Source of the DNA: Mesorhizobium sp. M3A.F.Ca.ET.080.04.2.1
GTDB lineage: Bacteria > Pseudomonadota > Alphaproteobacteria > Rhizobiales > Rhizobiaceae
Direction: 5' to 3'
Length of the DNA stretch: 64,000 nucleotides
Assembly (NCBI RefSeq): GCF_003952525.1
Contig: NZ_CP034451.1
Location: 2,852,001-2,916,000, forward strand
In this document: one piece after another, positions 34,125-43,475 of the stretch
Position numbering within the stretch: position 1 is the stretch's first letter
How the letters are laid out: each line of letters starts with the position of its first letter
Translations under genes and position numbers: made by a program
The notes under the pieces: generated by a model
Seen by the model: only the letters and a program-made list of their open reading frames with translations
Told to the model about the DNA's origin: nothing
Database searches by the model: none

Positions 34125-35147
34125 ATGAACTACCGATCGATCTCAGACATGAACGACGCGATCATGCGCAACCTGCACCGGCTGCCGCGCGATATCGACC
34201 TGGTGGTCGGCGTGCCGCGAAGCGGCGTCCTCGCCGCCACGCTGGTCAGCCTGACGGCGAACATTCCGATGACCGACCTCGACAGCTTCCTCGCCGGCAG
34301 GATCTACACGTCGGGAATCACCAAGCGGCGCGCTGCGCTCGACCGGCAGGCCGCGGAGATGCGCAGGATCCTGGTGATCGACGACAGTGTCAGCGGCGGC
34401 AACGCCATGCGCGACGCGCGCGACAAGATCGAAGCCGCCGGCATCAAGGGCAATTTCGTCTTCGCCGCGGTGTTCGGGCTGCTGCCGCAGCACGAGGAGA
34501 CCGACATCGTCTTCGAGGTCGTGCCGCATCCCAGGATGTTCCAATGGAATTTCATGCATCACATCTTCCTCGAGCAGTGCTGCGTGGACATCGACGGCGT
34601 GCTTTGCCTCGATCCGACCGAGGAAGAGAATGACGATGGCCCGGCTTACGAGAAATTCCTCGGCGAGGCGCGGCCGCTGCTCGGCCCGACCCGCAAGATC
34701 GGCTGGCTGGTGACGAGCCGGCTGGAGAAATACCGCAAATTGACCGAAGCCTGGCTCGCCAGGCACGAGATCAAATATGATCAACTCATCATGCTCGATT
34801 TGCCGAGCAAGGCCGAACGGCAGCGGCTGGGCGCCCATGGCAGCTTCAAGGCCGAGTTCTACCGCAAGTCGAATGCCATTCTGTTCATCGAGAGCGAGCA
34901 CCAACAGGCGCTCAAGATCGCCAAGCTGTCGGGCAAGCCGGTGCTGTGCGTCGAAACCAACATCGTGAGCTTTCCCGACGCGCTGTCACTGCCTGCCCTG
35001 GAGCAGAGGGCGCGTAACCTGCCTGCACGACTCAGGGAGACCAATTCGCCAGAGGGACGCAAGAAGGTCGCCAAGGCAGCAGCGCGCGCCCTGCTCGGCG
35101 AACGCGGCTACGAGATGCTGAAAAGCCGCGTCAAACGCACCGCGTAA
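34125..35147 (+). CDS. Phosphoribosyltransferase-HAD fusion protein
   Basis: A 340-residue two-domain protein. Residues 1-130 are a type I phosphoribosyltransferase-like domain with LVVGVPRSGVLAATLVS and the PRPP loop RILVIDDSVSGGNAM. From about residue 150 a HAD-like domain starts with CVDIDGVLCLDP (DxDGxL motif I). It could make or break a phosphoribosyl or nucleotide intermediate used in glycan decoration, but no substrate is evident. Linkage to exoT suggests a role in polysaccharide modification. Not in the S. meliloti exo cluster as I know it. Confidence 0.75.
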   Translation: MNYRSISDMNDAIMRNLHRLPRDIDLVVGVPRSGVLAATLVSLTANIPMTDLDSFLAGRIYTSGITKRRAALDRQAAEMRRILVIDDSVSGGNAMRDARDKIEAAGIKGNFVFAAVFGLLPQHEETDIVFEVVPHPRMFQWNFMHHIFLEQCCVDIDGVLCLDPTEEENDDGPAYEKFLGEARPLLGPTRKIGWLVTSRLEKYRKLTEAWLARHEIKYDQLIMLDLPSKAERQRLGAHGSFKAEFYRKSNAILFIESEHQQALKIAKLSGKPVLCVETNIVSFPDALSLPALEQRARNLPARLRETNSPEGRKKVAKAAARALLGERGYEMLKSRVKRTA

Positions 35148-35167
35148 GCATAAGCTTACGGACCGGG

Positions 35168-36247
35168 TTAGGCGGCGCGACGGGCGCGCTGCCTGGCGGC
35201 GCTGTCGAGCAGGGTGAAGAAAGTGGCGAACTGACGCTCGGGATCGAGTTCCGGGCGCTGCGAGAAGGCGTGCGCCGCTTCCGAGACCCGTTCATATTGC
35301 TCGCGATCGTTCCACAGCCGCTTGATCGCCGCGACCCAATCGTTGAGCGGCGCGTCATAGTCCAGAACCACGCCACCGGAGCCGATCGCCTCCGGCAGGC
35401 CGCCCCGGCGCGAGCCGACGACGGGAATGCCGCTGCAATGAGCCTCCGAGGCGACGCGGCCCCACGCCTCTTCCCACTTGCTCGGCGCAAGCAGGATCTT
35501 GGTGCGGCCGTAGAGGGTCTTCATGTCGTCGGTGCGATTTTCCAGCTTGATGTTGGAGAAGGGCGCGATCGTCCGTCCGATGCTGGCGCGATGATCGTCC
35601 TCGAGCTTCCAGCTCTCGACGAAGAGGAAGGGTATTTCCGGGCATGCCGCGGCGATGCGCACGGCAAGCTCGAAGCCTTTTTCCTCATACGGGTTGATGA
35701 ACGTGATGTACTCGCCAGTCGTCGGCGTGCTGTAGGCGGCGGGATTGATGGTCGGCGGGATGACCGTCGATTCGATGCCGAACTCGCGCTTGTAGGTTCG
35801 TGCGGTGAATTCGGAATTGGCGATGTAGAACGCCGAGTTCAGCTCGCGCAGGTCGCCGCCCAGTTCGTGGAACTCCACGTTTCTCAGATAGACGACCAGC
35901 GGCACGCCTTCGGCCTGCAGCGCCTTGCCCATCGGGACCGACTTGTGACACTGCACCACGGCGACGTCCGGCTGCAGCTTCTTGACGGCGAACGCCGCCG
36001 CTTCCCAGGGAAACCAGGCCCGCACCACCGGGTAGCCGGGGAAATTGTCGATGACGGCGCGCTGGCCGAGCAGCTTCATCTTGGCGCGCGCCTTATAGCC
36101 GAACATGCCCTGGCCGAACAAAGCGGCGAGCACCGATGCCTCATGGCCGTGCTCGATCAGTTGCTCGGCAAGATGATGGGTGCTGGACTGAACGCCGCCG
36201 CTGAACTGGGGGGCATAACCGCTACCGCCTGCGAAGAGAACTTTCAT
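35168..36247 (-). CDS. Family 4 glycosyltransferase
   Basis: A 359-residue GT-B retaining glycosyltransferase. The N-terminal acceptor domain starts MKVLFAGGSGYAPQFSGGVQ, and the C-terminal donor domain has APSKWEEAWGRVASEAHCSG and SRRGGLPEAIGSGG, the E-x7-E type motif of GT4. It ends a reverse run ugd - GMC - small subunit - GT4. With ugd in the same run, a glucuronate or modified-sugar transfer is possible, but the donor is unknown. Confidence 0.88.
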   Translation of the reverse strand: MKVLFAGGSGYAPQFSGGVQSSTHHLAEQLIEHGHEASVLAALFGQGMFGYKARAKMKLLGQRAVIDNFPGYPVVRAWFPWEAAAFAVKKLQPDVAVVQCHKSVPMGKALQAEGVPLVVYLRNVEFHELGGDLRELNSAFYIANSEFTARTYKREFGIESTVIPPTINPAAYSTPTTGEYITFINPYEEKGFELAVRIAAACPEIPFLFVESWKLEDDHRASIGRTIAPFSNIKLENRTDDMKTLYGRTKILLAPSKWEEAWGRVASEAHCSGIPVVGSRRGGLPEAIGSGGVVLDYDAPLNDWVAAIKRLWNDREQYERVSEAAHAFSQRPELDPERQFATFFTLLDSAARQRARRAA

Positions 36248-36319
36248 GAGCTCGGCTCCTTGTCACATTCTTCTTGGCCATTTTCCTTGGCTTGCGGGTG
36301 AGCATGTCCGCCGGCGGTT

Positions 36320-36763
36320 TCAGGCATTCTGCTGCTCGAGATTGGCGAAGGGGTTGGTGCATGGATGCCAGCCGGTGAAGCGGATCGGGTCGCCCGGCGA
36401 GCCGCGCCAGGCATAGTCGGTCAGCATGTGGAACTCGGCGATCACCCAGCGCTCGAAATTCCCGACATCCTGCTGCTTGCGGCTGGGCAGGAATTCGCGC
36501 GCCTTGTCGAGCCTGACGGTCTCCAGAAGCGTCATCGCGTCCGCCAGCTTGGCGCTGGGAAAGACCCAGGGATTGCGGTTGCGGAATTCCAGCACGAACT
36601 GCTGCAGATGCTCGATGCGCATGTTGAGCGGCCCGAAGTATTTCTCGAGCGTGACGCGGACCAGGTCCTCGTCCGAAAAGGAAGAAACCGCAGCGGCCGC
36701 GATGCCGGTCGAGGCAACCCCGCCGGCAACGATGGCCAGTGCCGTGCGTCGCGTTATCTTCAT
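36320..36763 (-). CDS. Tat-exported small subunit paired with the GMC oxidoreductase
   Basis: A 147-residue protein with a twin-arginine signal (MKITRRTALAIVAGGVASTG). The mature part (FSDEDLVRVTLEKYFGPLNM onward, ending SPGDPIRFTGWHPCTNPF) resembles small subunits that accompany membrane-associated GMC-type dehydrogenases and may escort the flavoprotein through the Tat system. A clear ribosome site (GAAGGAGGG) precedes the ATG; it follows the GMC gene by 11 bp. The longer open frame upstream is not used. Family name uncertain. Confidence 0.7.
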   Translation of the reverse strand: MKITRRTALAIVAGGVASTGIAAAAVSSFSDEDLVRVTLEKYFGPLNMRIEHLQQFVLEFRNRNPWVFPSAKLADAMTLLETVRLDKAREFLPSRKQQDVGNFERWVIAEFHMLTDYAWRGSPGDPIRFTGWHPCTNPFANLEQQNA

Positions 36764-36774
36764 CGATCCCTCCT

Positions 36775-38220
36775 TCACGCCAGCCGGCTCGCCGCGCGCA
36801 GGGACAGTGCCGCGGCGGTCAGGCTGGGATTGGCGCAGGAACAACTCGGATAGGTGCTGGTGCCGACAACGACGAGGTTCCTCAGCTGGTGATGGATCAT
36901 GTCGCGATCGACCACGGAATCGGCCGGGCCGGTGCCCATGCGCAACGTGCCCTGCACATGCGATTCGGTCGGCCGGATGCCGCGATCGAAGATCTTTTCC
37001 ACCGGCAGCGGCGCGAGCAGCGCCGGCAATCTTTCGAGCGCCTTGGCCATGCCGTTGACGGCGTAATCGGACGCGCCTTTGAAGCTGACGAAGGCGTTCT
37101 CGTCCTTGTCGAGGATCACGCGGTTTTCCGGATCGAGCAGGTTTTCGGTGACGATGACCAGCGGCAGCACCTGCCGCAGCCGTTCCTTCTCGGCGCGCAT
37201 GCCATGCTGCCACCGGTTTTCGAAATAGACCAGCGCCGCCGCGTGCTCGGCGCGATGCGGACCGTCATAGAGGCCGAAATTCAGGCCGGTGGTGATGGTG
37301 CTGCCGTCGAAATTGTCGACGCCGTCGAGATAGACCTCATAGTTCCAGCCGTAGGATTCATGCAGGCCGAGGCCGACGAACTCGCCGCCGAGCCCGGAGC
37401 GCAGCATGATCGCCGGGCTCTGGATGGCGTTCGCGCCGAGGATGAACAGGTCGGCGCTGACAGAATATTCCTTGCCGTCGCGCATGAAGGCGACCGATCG
37501 CACTGAGCCGCCCGAATAATCGAGCCGGCGTACTTCGGCGCCGAGGCAGACCGACACGTCGGGATGCTCGAAGACATGCATGAGGCCGTTGTTGACGGTG
37601 AACTTGGCATCGACCGGGCACAGCCAGCATCTCAAATTGGCGCAGCATGAGGTGCGCTGCGCCGTCGCCACGCGAGCGCGGGCGGTCGGCATGACGAAGT
37701 GTTGACCGGGCTGAGCCGCCTTCATCATCCGGTCTGGCGTCGACATGCGGTGCGGCGGCTGCGGGAAAGGCCGCGAGCGCGGCAGCATGCGGGCCATGTC
37801 GGGATCGCCGGAGATCGACATGACCTCCTCGGCGTCGCAGTAGTACGGTTCCAGCTCGTCATACGAGATCGGCCAGTCGTTGCCGACCCCATAGGTGCTC
37901 TTCAGCTTGAAGTCGTTGGGGTGGAAGCGCGGTGTCTGCGCGAACCAGCAGTTGGTGCCGCCGCCAAGGCCGATCGTATAGTTCCAGGGCTTGTCGGCAT
38001 TGTCGGTCTTATAGGTGCTCTCGTCGTCAATGTCGGTGTTGGCGTTCTGGTCGAGCTGCCATTCATGCGTGTTGTGGCGGCCCCATTCCAGCACCAGCAC
38101 GCGGGCTTTGCGCCGCTTGCCGAACTCATGCAGGAAGAAGGCCGAGCCGAAACCGGAGCCGACAACGACGAGATCGAAATGTTCATTGGCGATTTGTTCG
38201 GGCCGAACGTCCAGCACCAT
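36775..38220 (-). CDS. GMC family FAD-dependent oxidoreductase
   Basis: A 481-residue flavoprotein. It has an N-terminal FAD dinucleotide fold (DLVVVGSGFGSAFFLHEFG), a GMC-like substrate-domain stretch (LGGGTNCWFAQTPRF), and a C-terminal signature ESHVQGTLRMGTGPADSVVD then NLVVVGTSTYPSCSCANPSL with the catalytic Asn. It oxidises an alcohol or sugar hydroxyl. It has no signal of its own, so export with the following Tat subunit is plausible. A cluster of cysteines (CCANLRCWLCPVD) might bind metal. Substrate unknown; no cytochrome partner seen. Confidence 0.8.
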   Translation of the reverse strand: MVLDVRPEQIANEHFDLVVVGSGFGSAFFLHEFGKRRKARVLVLEWGRHNTHEWQLDQNANTDIDDESTYKTDNADKPWNYTIGLGGGTNCWFAQTPRFHPNDFKLKSTYGVGNDWPISYDELEPYYCDAEEVMSISGDPDMARMLPRSRPFPQPPHRMSTPDRMMKAAQPGQHFVMPTARARVATAQRTSCCANLRCWLCPVDAKFTVNNGLMHVFEHPDVSVCLGAEVRRLDYSGGSVRSVAFMRDGKEYSVSADLFILGANAIQSPAIMLRSGLGGEFVGLGLHESYGWNYEVYLDGVDNFDGSTITTGLNFGLYDGPHRAEHAAALVYFENRWQHGMRAEKERLRQVLPLVIVTENLLDPENRVILDKDENAFVSFKGASDYAVNGMAKALERLPALLAPLPVEKIFDRGIRPTESHVQGTLRMGTGPADSVVDRDMIHHQLRNLVVVGTSTYPSCSCANPSLTAAALSLRAASRLA

Positions 38221-38313
38221 CAGATCGAGCCCTTTTCAAAAACGCGCACGGTCACGGTCGGCCCCGTCGTCGTTCCGCGGAGCCGCCCGGCGGGCAGGTA
38301 GCCGTGGACGCCG

Positions 38314-39645
38314 TCATGCCGCTATCCTGCCGATCGAGTGATATTCGATGCCGTAGCGCGCGATCACCTTCGGGTCGTAGAGATTGCGGCCGTCGAAGAT
38401 GACCGGCGTCGTCAGCGCATTCTTGAGCGCGTCGAAGGACGGCGCCCGGAAGCTCTTCCACTCGGTGCAGATCAGCAGCGCGTCGGCGCCGCGCAGAGCC
38501 GCCTCCTTGGTGCCGCATAATAGGAGATCGTCGCGCAGGCCATAGAGGGCCTGGCATTCCTGCATCGCCTCCGGATCATAGGCCTGAACCTTGGCCCCGG
38601 CGTTCCACAGCGCTTCCATCAAGGTGCGCGACGGCGCCTCGCGCATGTCGTCGGTGTTCGGCTTGAAGGCGAGGCCCCAGACGGCAAAGGTCTTGCCCTT
38701 CAGGCTGCCCTGGAAGTAGCGGTCGACCTTGTCGAACAGCACCGACTTCTGAGCATTGTTGCGATCCTCGACGGCGCGCAGCAGCTTGGCGTCGAATTTG
38801 ACGCTTTCGGCGGTCTTGATCAGCGCGCGCACGTCCTTGGGAAAGCAGGAGCCGCCATAGCCGAGGCCCGGATAGATGAAATGGTAGCCGATGCGCGGGT
38901 CGCTGCCGATGCCCTTGCGCACCTCCTCGATGTCGGCACCGAGCTGCTCGGCGAGATTGGCCATCTCGTTCATGAAGCTGATCTTGGTCGCCAGCATGCA
39001 GTTGGCCGCGTATTTGGTGAACTCGGCGCTGCGCACATCCATCACGATCATCTTCTCGTGGTTGCGGTTGAACGGCGCGTAGAGCTCGCGCATCACCGCC
39101 TCGGTGTCCTCGCTCGACGTGCCGACGATGATGCGGTCCGGCTTCATGCAGTCGGCGACCGCCGACCCTTCCTTAAGGAATTCCGGGTTCGAGGCGACGT
39201 CGAAGGTCAGGTCCTCGCGCCCGCGCGCCTTCAGCGTTTCGGCGATCCTGGCCTTGATCTTCTCGCAGGTGCCGACCGGCACGGTCGATTTGCCGACAAT
39301 GATCTTGGGCGCCTCCATCGCCTTGCCGATGGCCTCGGCCACCGCGAGCACATATTTCAGGTCGGCCGAGCCATCCTCGCCGGGCGGCGTGCCGACCGCG
39401 ATCATCTGGATCTGGCCGTGCTTGACCGCGGCGGCGGCGTCGGTGGTGAAACGGATGCGGCCGGCGGCGTGGTTCTCCTTGACAAGGCTTTCGAGGCCGG
39501 GCTCGAAAATCGGGATGAGGCCCTGGTTGAGCCGTTCCACCTTCGCCTCGTCGATGTCGACGCAGACCACTTCGTGCCCGACCTCAGCGAGCACCGCGGC
39601 CTGGACGAGACCGACATAGCCAATTCCAAACACCGTCAAGTTCAT
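38314..39645 (-). CDS. ugd: UDP-glucose 6-dehydrogenase
   Basis: A 443-residue NAD-dependent enzyme that oxidises UDP-glucose twice to UDP-glucuronate. The Rossmann start is [20 protein letters not shown]. The catalytic Cys is in [13 protein letters not shown], and [11 protein letters not shown] and the [16 protein letters not shown] boxes are present. Its presence in the exo locus implies that the polymer, or another glycan made here, contains glucuronate or a derivative, unlike plain succinoglycan. It lies 93 bp upstream of the GMC gene on the same strand. Confidence 0.95.
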   Translation of the reverse strand: MNLTVFGIGYVGLVQAAVLAEVGHEVVCVDIDEAKVERLNQGLIPIFEPGLESLVKENHAAGRIRFTTDAAAAVKHGQIQMIAVGTPPGEDGSADLKYVLAVAEAIGKAMEAPKIIVGKSTVPVGTCEKIKARIAETLKARGREDLTFDVASNPEFLKEGSAVADCMKPDRIIVGTSSEDTEAVMRELYAPFNRNHEKMIVMDVRSAEFTKYAANCMLATKISFMNEMANLAEQLGADIEEVRKGIGSDPRIGYHFIYPGLGYGGSCFPKDVRALIKTAESVKFDAKLLRAVEDRNNAQKSVLFDKVDRYFQGSLKGKTFAVWGLAFKPNTDDMREAPSRTLMEALWNAGAKVQAYDPEAMQECQALYGLRDDLLLCGTKEAALRGADALLICTEWKSFRAPSFDALKNALTTPVIFDGRNLYDPKVIARYGIEYHSIGRIAA

Positions 39646-39722
39646 TCGGTTCTGTTCCTGTTGATGGCCGGGCCGCCTGCGGCCCGGACCGGGTTCGGGT
39701 GTCCCCCAGGGCCGTCGCGGAC

Positions 39723-40595
39723 CTAGTTGCTGTTAGTTATGGTGCATGCCAGCGATTCCGGGAACTGGCATGGCTGGCCCAGCGCCGTGAAAGCCACACG
39801 CTTAACCTGCATGGTCAGCTTGCGGCCCGGATCCGCGAAGGGTCCCATCCAGTTGGCCAGCTTGTCGCTGCCCCAGAGGCTGAAGAAGATTTTCTGCGGA
39901 TGGGTCGGCAGTTCATCCGGATTGGTCACCTCATGGACGAGCTTGCCATTGACGTACCAGCGCAGCCGATCCTTCTCCCAGATGAAGGCATAATCGTTGA
40001 AGCCCTTGTCGGCGCCGCCTTCGACGTCCACGAGCTTGCCGTTCTTCGGCTTGCCCTGGATGTAGCTGTTCACCTGGACCTTGGAGGGATCCTTGGTGAG
40101 AACCTCGAAGTCGATCTCGTCCCACGGCTGTTTGTCCTGCGGGCCGATATAGGTGAAGAAGGCTGCGTTGAGGCCCGAACCGATGTCGGTCTTCATGCGC
40201 GCCTCATAGACGCCATAGCCGTAGCGCTGCTTGGTCTGAATCTCGGCGCAGGCAAACTCGCGGTCCTTCAGCTTGCGCTTCTCGAATCCGAGCGACAGCG
40301 CGCCGTCGGAAAGCTGAACCAGGTCCTTGGACCAGATGCAGTTCTGGTGAGCGCCATTCGACCAGCCGTCGGACACATACCAGCGCGAGCGGTCAAGATT
40401 GGTGAAATTGTCGACGAAGGATGGCGCGCTCGTCATGTCCTGGGCACGCGCCGGATGCAGGAATGCGGCAAAAGTGGCCGCCACGGCGAAGAGCGCGCTG
40501 AAGAGCCCGCGCCGCAGGTTGCTCGGCCCATTCGATCGGGCGCGCGCCATATCGGAAACCACCGCAGTGGAGGTGTTGTTCGGATCTGCGTTCAT
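39723..40595 (-). CDS. exoK: Family 16 endo-beta-glycanase (ExoK-like)
   Basis: A 290-residue exported glycoside hydrolase. A long N-region with signal segment [21 protein letters not shown] is followed by a GH16 jelly roll with the catalytic E-I-D-x-E motif (WDEIDFEVL) near residue 145. ExoK enzymes cut nascent succinoglycan to give low-molecular-weight polymer. ATG 40595 is used; a TTG two codons upstream is also open. It lies 77 bp before ugd on the same strand. The mature C-terminus has two Cys that could pair. Confidence 0.9.
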   Translation of the reverse strand: MNADPNNTSTAVVSDMARARSNGPSNLRRGLFSALFAVAATFAAFLHPARAQDMTSAPSFVDNFTNLDRSRWYVSDGWSNGAHQNCIWSKDLVQLSDGALSLGFEKRKLKDREFACAEIQTKQRYGYGVYEARMKTDIGSGLNAAFFTYIGPQDKQPWDEIDFEVLTKDPSKVQVNSYIQGKPKNGKLVDVEGGADKGFNDYAFIWEKDRLRWYVNGKLVHEVTNPDELPTHPQKIFFSLWGSDKLANWMGPFADPGRKLTMQVKRVAFTALGQPCQFPESLACTITNSN

Positions 40596-40724
40596 AACCA
40601 ACTAACCTTTGTGCTGTCCGCCCCAACCCAAAGACGTCCGTGGCTCGCGTCGAGCGAGCCGCTTTTGATCCTCCGCCCTATGATCTCCTTTTGCCTCGCA
40701 CCGATCACGGCGCCTGCTGCACAG

Positions 40725-41102
40725 TCAACCTCTTCCCGCCGTCCTTGCCGAACCGGCCGGCGAACTCTCATCCACAATCGCGTCCAGCGAATGGCGCAGC
40801 TCCTTCATCAGGCCGTTCTGGCGCGCCAGTTCGGCTATGCGCCGCTCATAATTCAGGATCGTGTCCGTCATCGTGTTGACATCCGAGGACTTGCTTGACG
40901 AGGCCGAACCGTTTTCCATTGCTTCCATCAGGAAGGCGGCGTTGGTCGCCGTCGACCGATAACGATTCTCCAGTCCAGTCTTCTCCGCCTCGATCTCAGC
41001 ACTGATTTGGTCGAACATCTTCGCCAGACGGTCGAAACGCTGCAGATCAGTCTGCCGGTCGCGCCCCGGGTTCCTGGTTCTGAAGCCAAAAATCGAAGCC
41101 AT
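40725..41102 (-). CDS. Hypothetical coiled-coil protein of the exo cluster
   Basis: A 125-residue soluble protein (MASIFGFRTRNPGRDRQTDL). Residues 20-55 and 85-115 are strongly helical and heptad-like (FDRLAKMFDQISAEIEAEKT; NYERRIAELARQNGLMKELR). It has no signal, membrane span or known motif. It lies between exoU and exoK on their strand, and the shared exo motif sits 18 bp before its ATG, so it is probably co-regulated with polysaccharide genes. I do not recognise the family. Confidence 0.65.
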   Translation of the reverse strand: MASIFGFRTRNPGRDRQTDLQRFDRLAKMFDQISAEIEAEKTGLENRYRSTATNAAFLMEAMENGSASSSKSSDVNTMTDTILNYERRIAELARQNGLMKELRHSLDAIVDESSPAGSARTAGRG

Positions 41103-41120
41103 CCGATCGGCCCTTCGCAA

Positions 41121-41137
41121 TTGCTGCACCGCAACAT
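41121..41137 (-). promoter_or_regulatory. Shared exo/lasso motif upstream of the 40725 gene
   Basis: The reverse strand reads ATGTTGCGGTGCAGCAA, 18 bp before the ATG. It is the closest match to the consensus, preceded by GTCT so that TATGTT could double as a -10 box. Confidence 0.6.
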
Positions 41138-41221
41138 AGACTGCCATCCTCGGGGCGAGTAGGCAACCTTGTAGTTTCGAAACGCGGCTTTTTTTGCGAT
41201 GGCACGGTCGCGGCGGTGTGG

Positions 41222-42253
41222 TTATTCCCTTGCCGCGGCGGCCGTTGCGGCGCCGGTCGCCGCCAGCAGGAAACGCATCGCCGGCACGGGCTGGCTGCGA
41301 ACGATGCCGGCCTTGCGGAACAGCGCATCGAGCTTGTCGGCGGCGACCCCGCGAACGATCGGAACCAAATTCGATTGGCTTGCGAAAGCGTAGGCGGCAG
41401 CCGACGCCAGTCCGCGCTCGGCCTTCACGTCGAGGAAATTGCGCAGCCGATATTTGTCGCGCACATGGCGTTCGTGCCGCCGCAGCGCGGCCTTCGAGGC
41501 TTCCGGCAGGTCGCGGATCGCAAGCAGCGCCAGGTCTGCATCCGCGAGGCGCTGCAGATCCTGCGTCCTGTGGCGGCCGCTCAGCGAATCGGCGCGGACG
41601 ATCGCGCCGTAGCCGCAGGACTTGATGACCTTGAAGCGCGCGCCGCAGGCGACAGCGCGAGCATAGAGCTCGTAGTCCTCGCCGAGCCGCAGGTTCTCGT
41701 CGTAGCTCAGCCCATGGCGGTCGAGAAAGGCCCGACTGATCACCGGCTTGAGGAAGCCCAGTTCGCCGCGCAGGACCCGGCGCCGCGAGATGTTGCCGTC
41801 AACGAACCGCTCGAAGTCGAGAAATTCCGGATCAGCCGCAAAGGGCGGCGCGGCAAGCCCGGCAACGTCGGTCGCGGCGTCGTCCCTGATCAGCATGATG
41901 TTGTCGGCCGCAAAATCCCAGTCGGCAGCGGCGAACAGCCGGCGAAAGCGTCCCTCGAGAAAGAAGTCGTCGGCATCGAGGATGCTGATGTAGGGCGATC
42001 GGGAAGCCTTGATCGCAGCGTTGCGGGCAAAGGAAGGCCCTCGGTTGACGTCGAGACGGATGACCGAGAGCCGACCGCTGCCATCGTCGGCGGCGCTCGC
42101 CGCAGCTTGCGTATCGTCGGTGGACGCATCGTCCACCACCACGACCTCCGCCACTTCCGCTTCGCGCAGCGCCGAAGCGATGGCGACCGGTATGGTCCGC
42201 GCCGCGTTGCGGGCAGCGATGATGACGCAGACCCTGGGGGTCGTCACAGGCAT
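41222..42253 (-). CDS. exoU: Family 2 glycosyltransferase, ExoU-like
   Basis: A 343-residue GT2 enzyme: MPVTTPRVCVIIAARNAART, VVVDDASTDDTQAAASAADD, RLDVNRGPSFARNAAI, the D-x-D region SILDADDFFLEGRFRRLFAA, and GEDYELYARAV. This closely follows the ExoU pattern, the glucosyltransferase adding a late glucose of the succinoglycan side chain. ATG 42253 starts the conserved region. In S. meliloti exoU neighbours exoX; here the lasso cluster lies between them. Confidence 0.85.
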   Translation of the reverse strand: MPVTTPRVCVIIAARNAARTIPVAIASALREAEVAEVVVVDDASTDDTQAAASAADDGSGRLSVIRLDVNRGPSFARNAAIKASRSPYISILDADDFFLEGRFRRLFAAADWDFAADNIMLIRDDAATDVAGLAAPPFAADPEFLDFERFVDGNISRRRVLRGELGFLKPVISRAFLDRHGLSYDENLRLGEDYELYARAVACGARFKVIKSCGYGAIVRADSLSGRHRTQDLQRLADADLALLAIRDLPEASKAALRRHERHVRDKYRLRNFLDVKAERGLASAAAYAFASQSNLVPIVRGVAADKLDALFRKAGIVRSQPVPAMRFLLAATGAATAAAARE

Positions 42254-42323
42254 GAATTCACCTTTCAATCTGCATGTGTGACTGCCAATCCCGCCCGGGA
42301 ACAATGCAAGAGATCAATAGCCA

Positions 42324-43475
42324 TCAGCGGCCTCGCGTCGGTTCGGCGGCGGGCCGCTCAAAAATGCGGCGGCTGAGGTCGGCAGAGGCGGCCCAGCCTG
42401 CCTCGGCCAGGTAGCGGACCGGCTCGCGGCCGCAGAGCTCCCACAGCATCGTTCGCCGCTGCGGCCAGCGCAGCGATGCCAGCCAAGGCGCGATCACCAT
42501 GTGGAAGAGGTCGGCATTGTCGATGCGCGCCAGTATTCGCTTAGCGCGGTCCGAGAGCAGCGTGTCGGCGGCGCCGAGCAGCACATCGGCTGCGCGCAGG
42601 CCCAGCAACAACGTGTCGGTCAGACCCTGCGCGGCCGCATGGTCGAGCACTTCCTGTTGTTCAGCCTCGCTCAGTCGGCTGGCGCTGGCGCGGACATCGC
42701 AGACATAGCCCGCGCAGGGCTCGCGATTGAAGAACGCCTTGGCGACGCTGATGCAGGACAACAGCAAGGTGTCGCAGGCCGAGATGACCGGCATGGAGGC
42801 GCCTGCGACCTCCACCTGGCGCCTGCGGCGCAGGAAGCCGTCGGTGTCGCGCGGGCTCGGCGAGCCCGGCTGCTGCAGCCGATGGTGAAGGTCCACCGTC
42901 GACGGCCGCGCCCCATCATGGCGCACCATGTGCTGCTCGCCAAGGAAACGCACCCACCAGATCGAGCGCGACTTGCCCGCGATTTCATAGCCCGCCGATC
43001 GAAGCGCTTGCCGGGCTGCGATAAAGCCGGCCGGCGGCACCAATATGTCGACATCGCCTGACGGTTTCATGAAATGATCGCCATAGAGCAACTGCTGCTG
43101 AAACGGACCTTTGAGGAAGACAAAGTCGACCTGCCGTTCGCGCAGCACCTGGTGGATGGCTATCGAATCGCCGATGCATGCCGCGTTCATCGAAACGGTG
43201 CGCCGGCGATAGCGATCGAGCCAGGCAGGGAGCTCCGGCGGCGTCGCGGCAGCCGGAGCGCGCGCGAGCGCCTTGAGCACGAACACAGCCACCTTGTTGA
43301 GCCTGGCGACGTCGGCGACGCGCGTCGCCGAAATGGCCGGAGCCGGCATTTCGGCACTGCCTGCGGGGCCGGCCCCAGGCGTGAAGAACAGCCTCAGGCA
43401 GGCCTGCACAAAAGCGACTTCGTCGGCGCAGCCGGCGACGCGGAGCCTTTCATACGATTCATCCTGGACGGCCAT
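42324..43475 (-). CDS. Nucleotidyltransferase-fold tailoring protein of the lasso cluster
   Basis: A 383-residue protein of the same NTP_transf_5 type as 17318: FVFLKGPFQQQLLYGDHFMK followed by PSGDVDILVPP, with the D-x-D metal pair. Such genes travel with HPrK-like kinases in paeninodin/pseudomycoidin-type lasso clusters and are implicated in adding groups to the phosphorylated C-terminus. It is divergent from the precursor gene across a 471-bp shared region and 70 bp upstream of exoU on the reverse strand. ATG 43475 is preferred over an upstream extension. Confidence 0.78.
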   Translation of the reverse strand: MAVQDESYERLRVAGCADEVAFVQACLRLFFTPGAGPAGSAEMPAPAISATRVADVARLNKVAVFVLKALARAPAAATPPELPAWLDRYRRRTVSMNAACIGDSIAIHQVLRERQVDFVFLKGPFQQQLLYGDHFMKPSGDVDILVPPAGFIAARQALRSAGYEIAGKSRSIWWVRFLGEQHMVRHDGARPSTVDLHHRLQQPGSPSPRDTDGFLRRRRQVEVAGASMPVISACDTLLLSCISVAKAFFNREPCAGYVCDVRASASRLSEAEQQEVLDHAAAQGLTDTLLLGLRAADVLLGAADTLLSDRAKRILARIDNADLFHMVIAPWLASLRWPQRRTMLWELCGREPVRYLAEAGWAASADLSRRIFERPAAEPTRGR

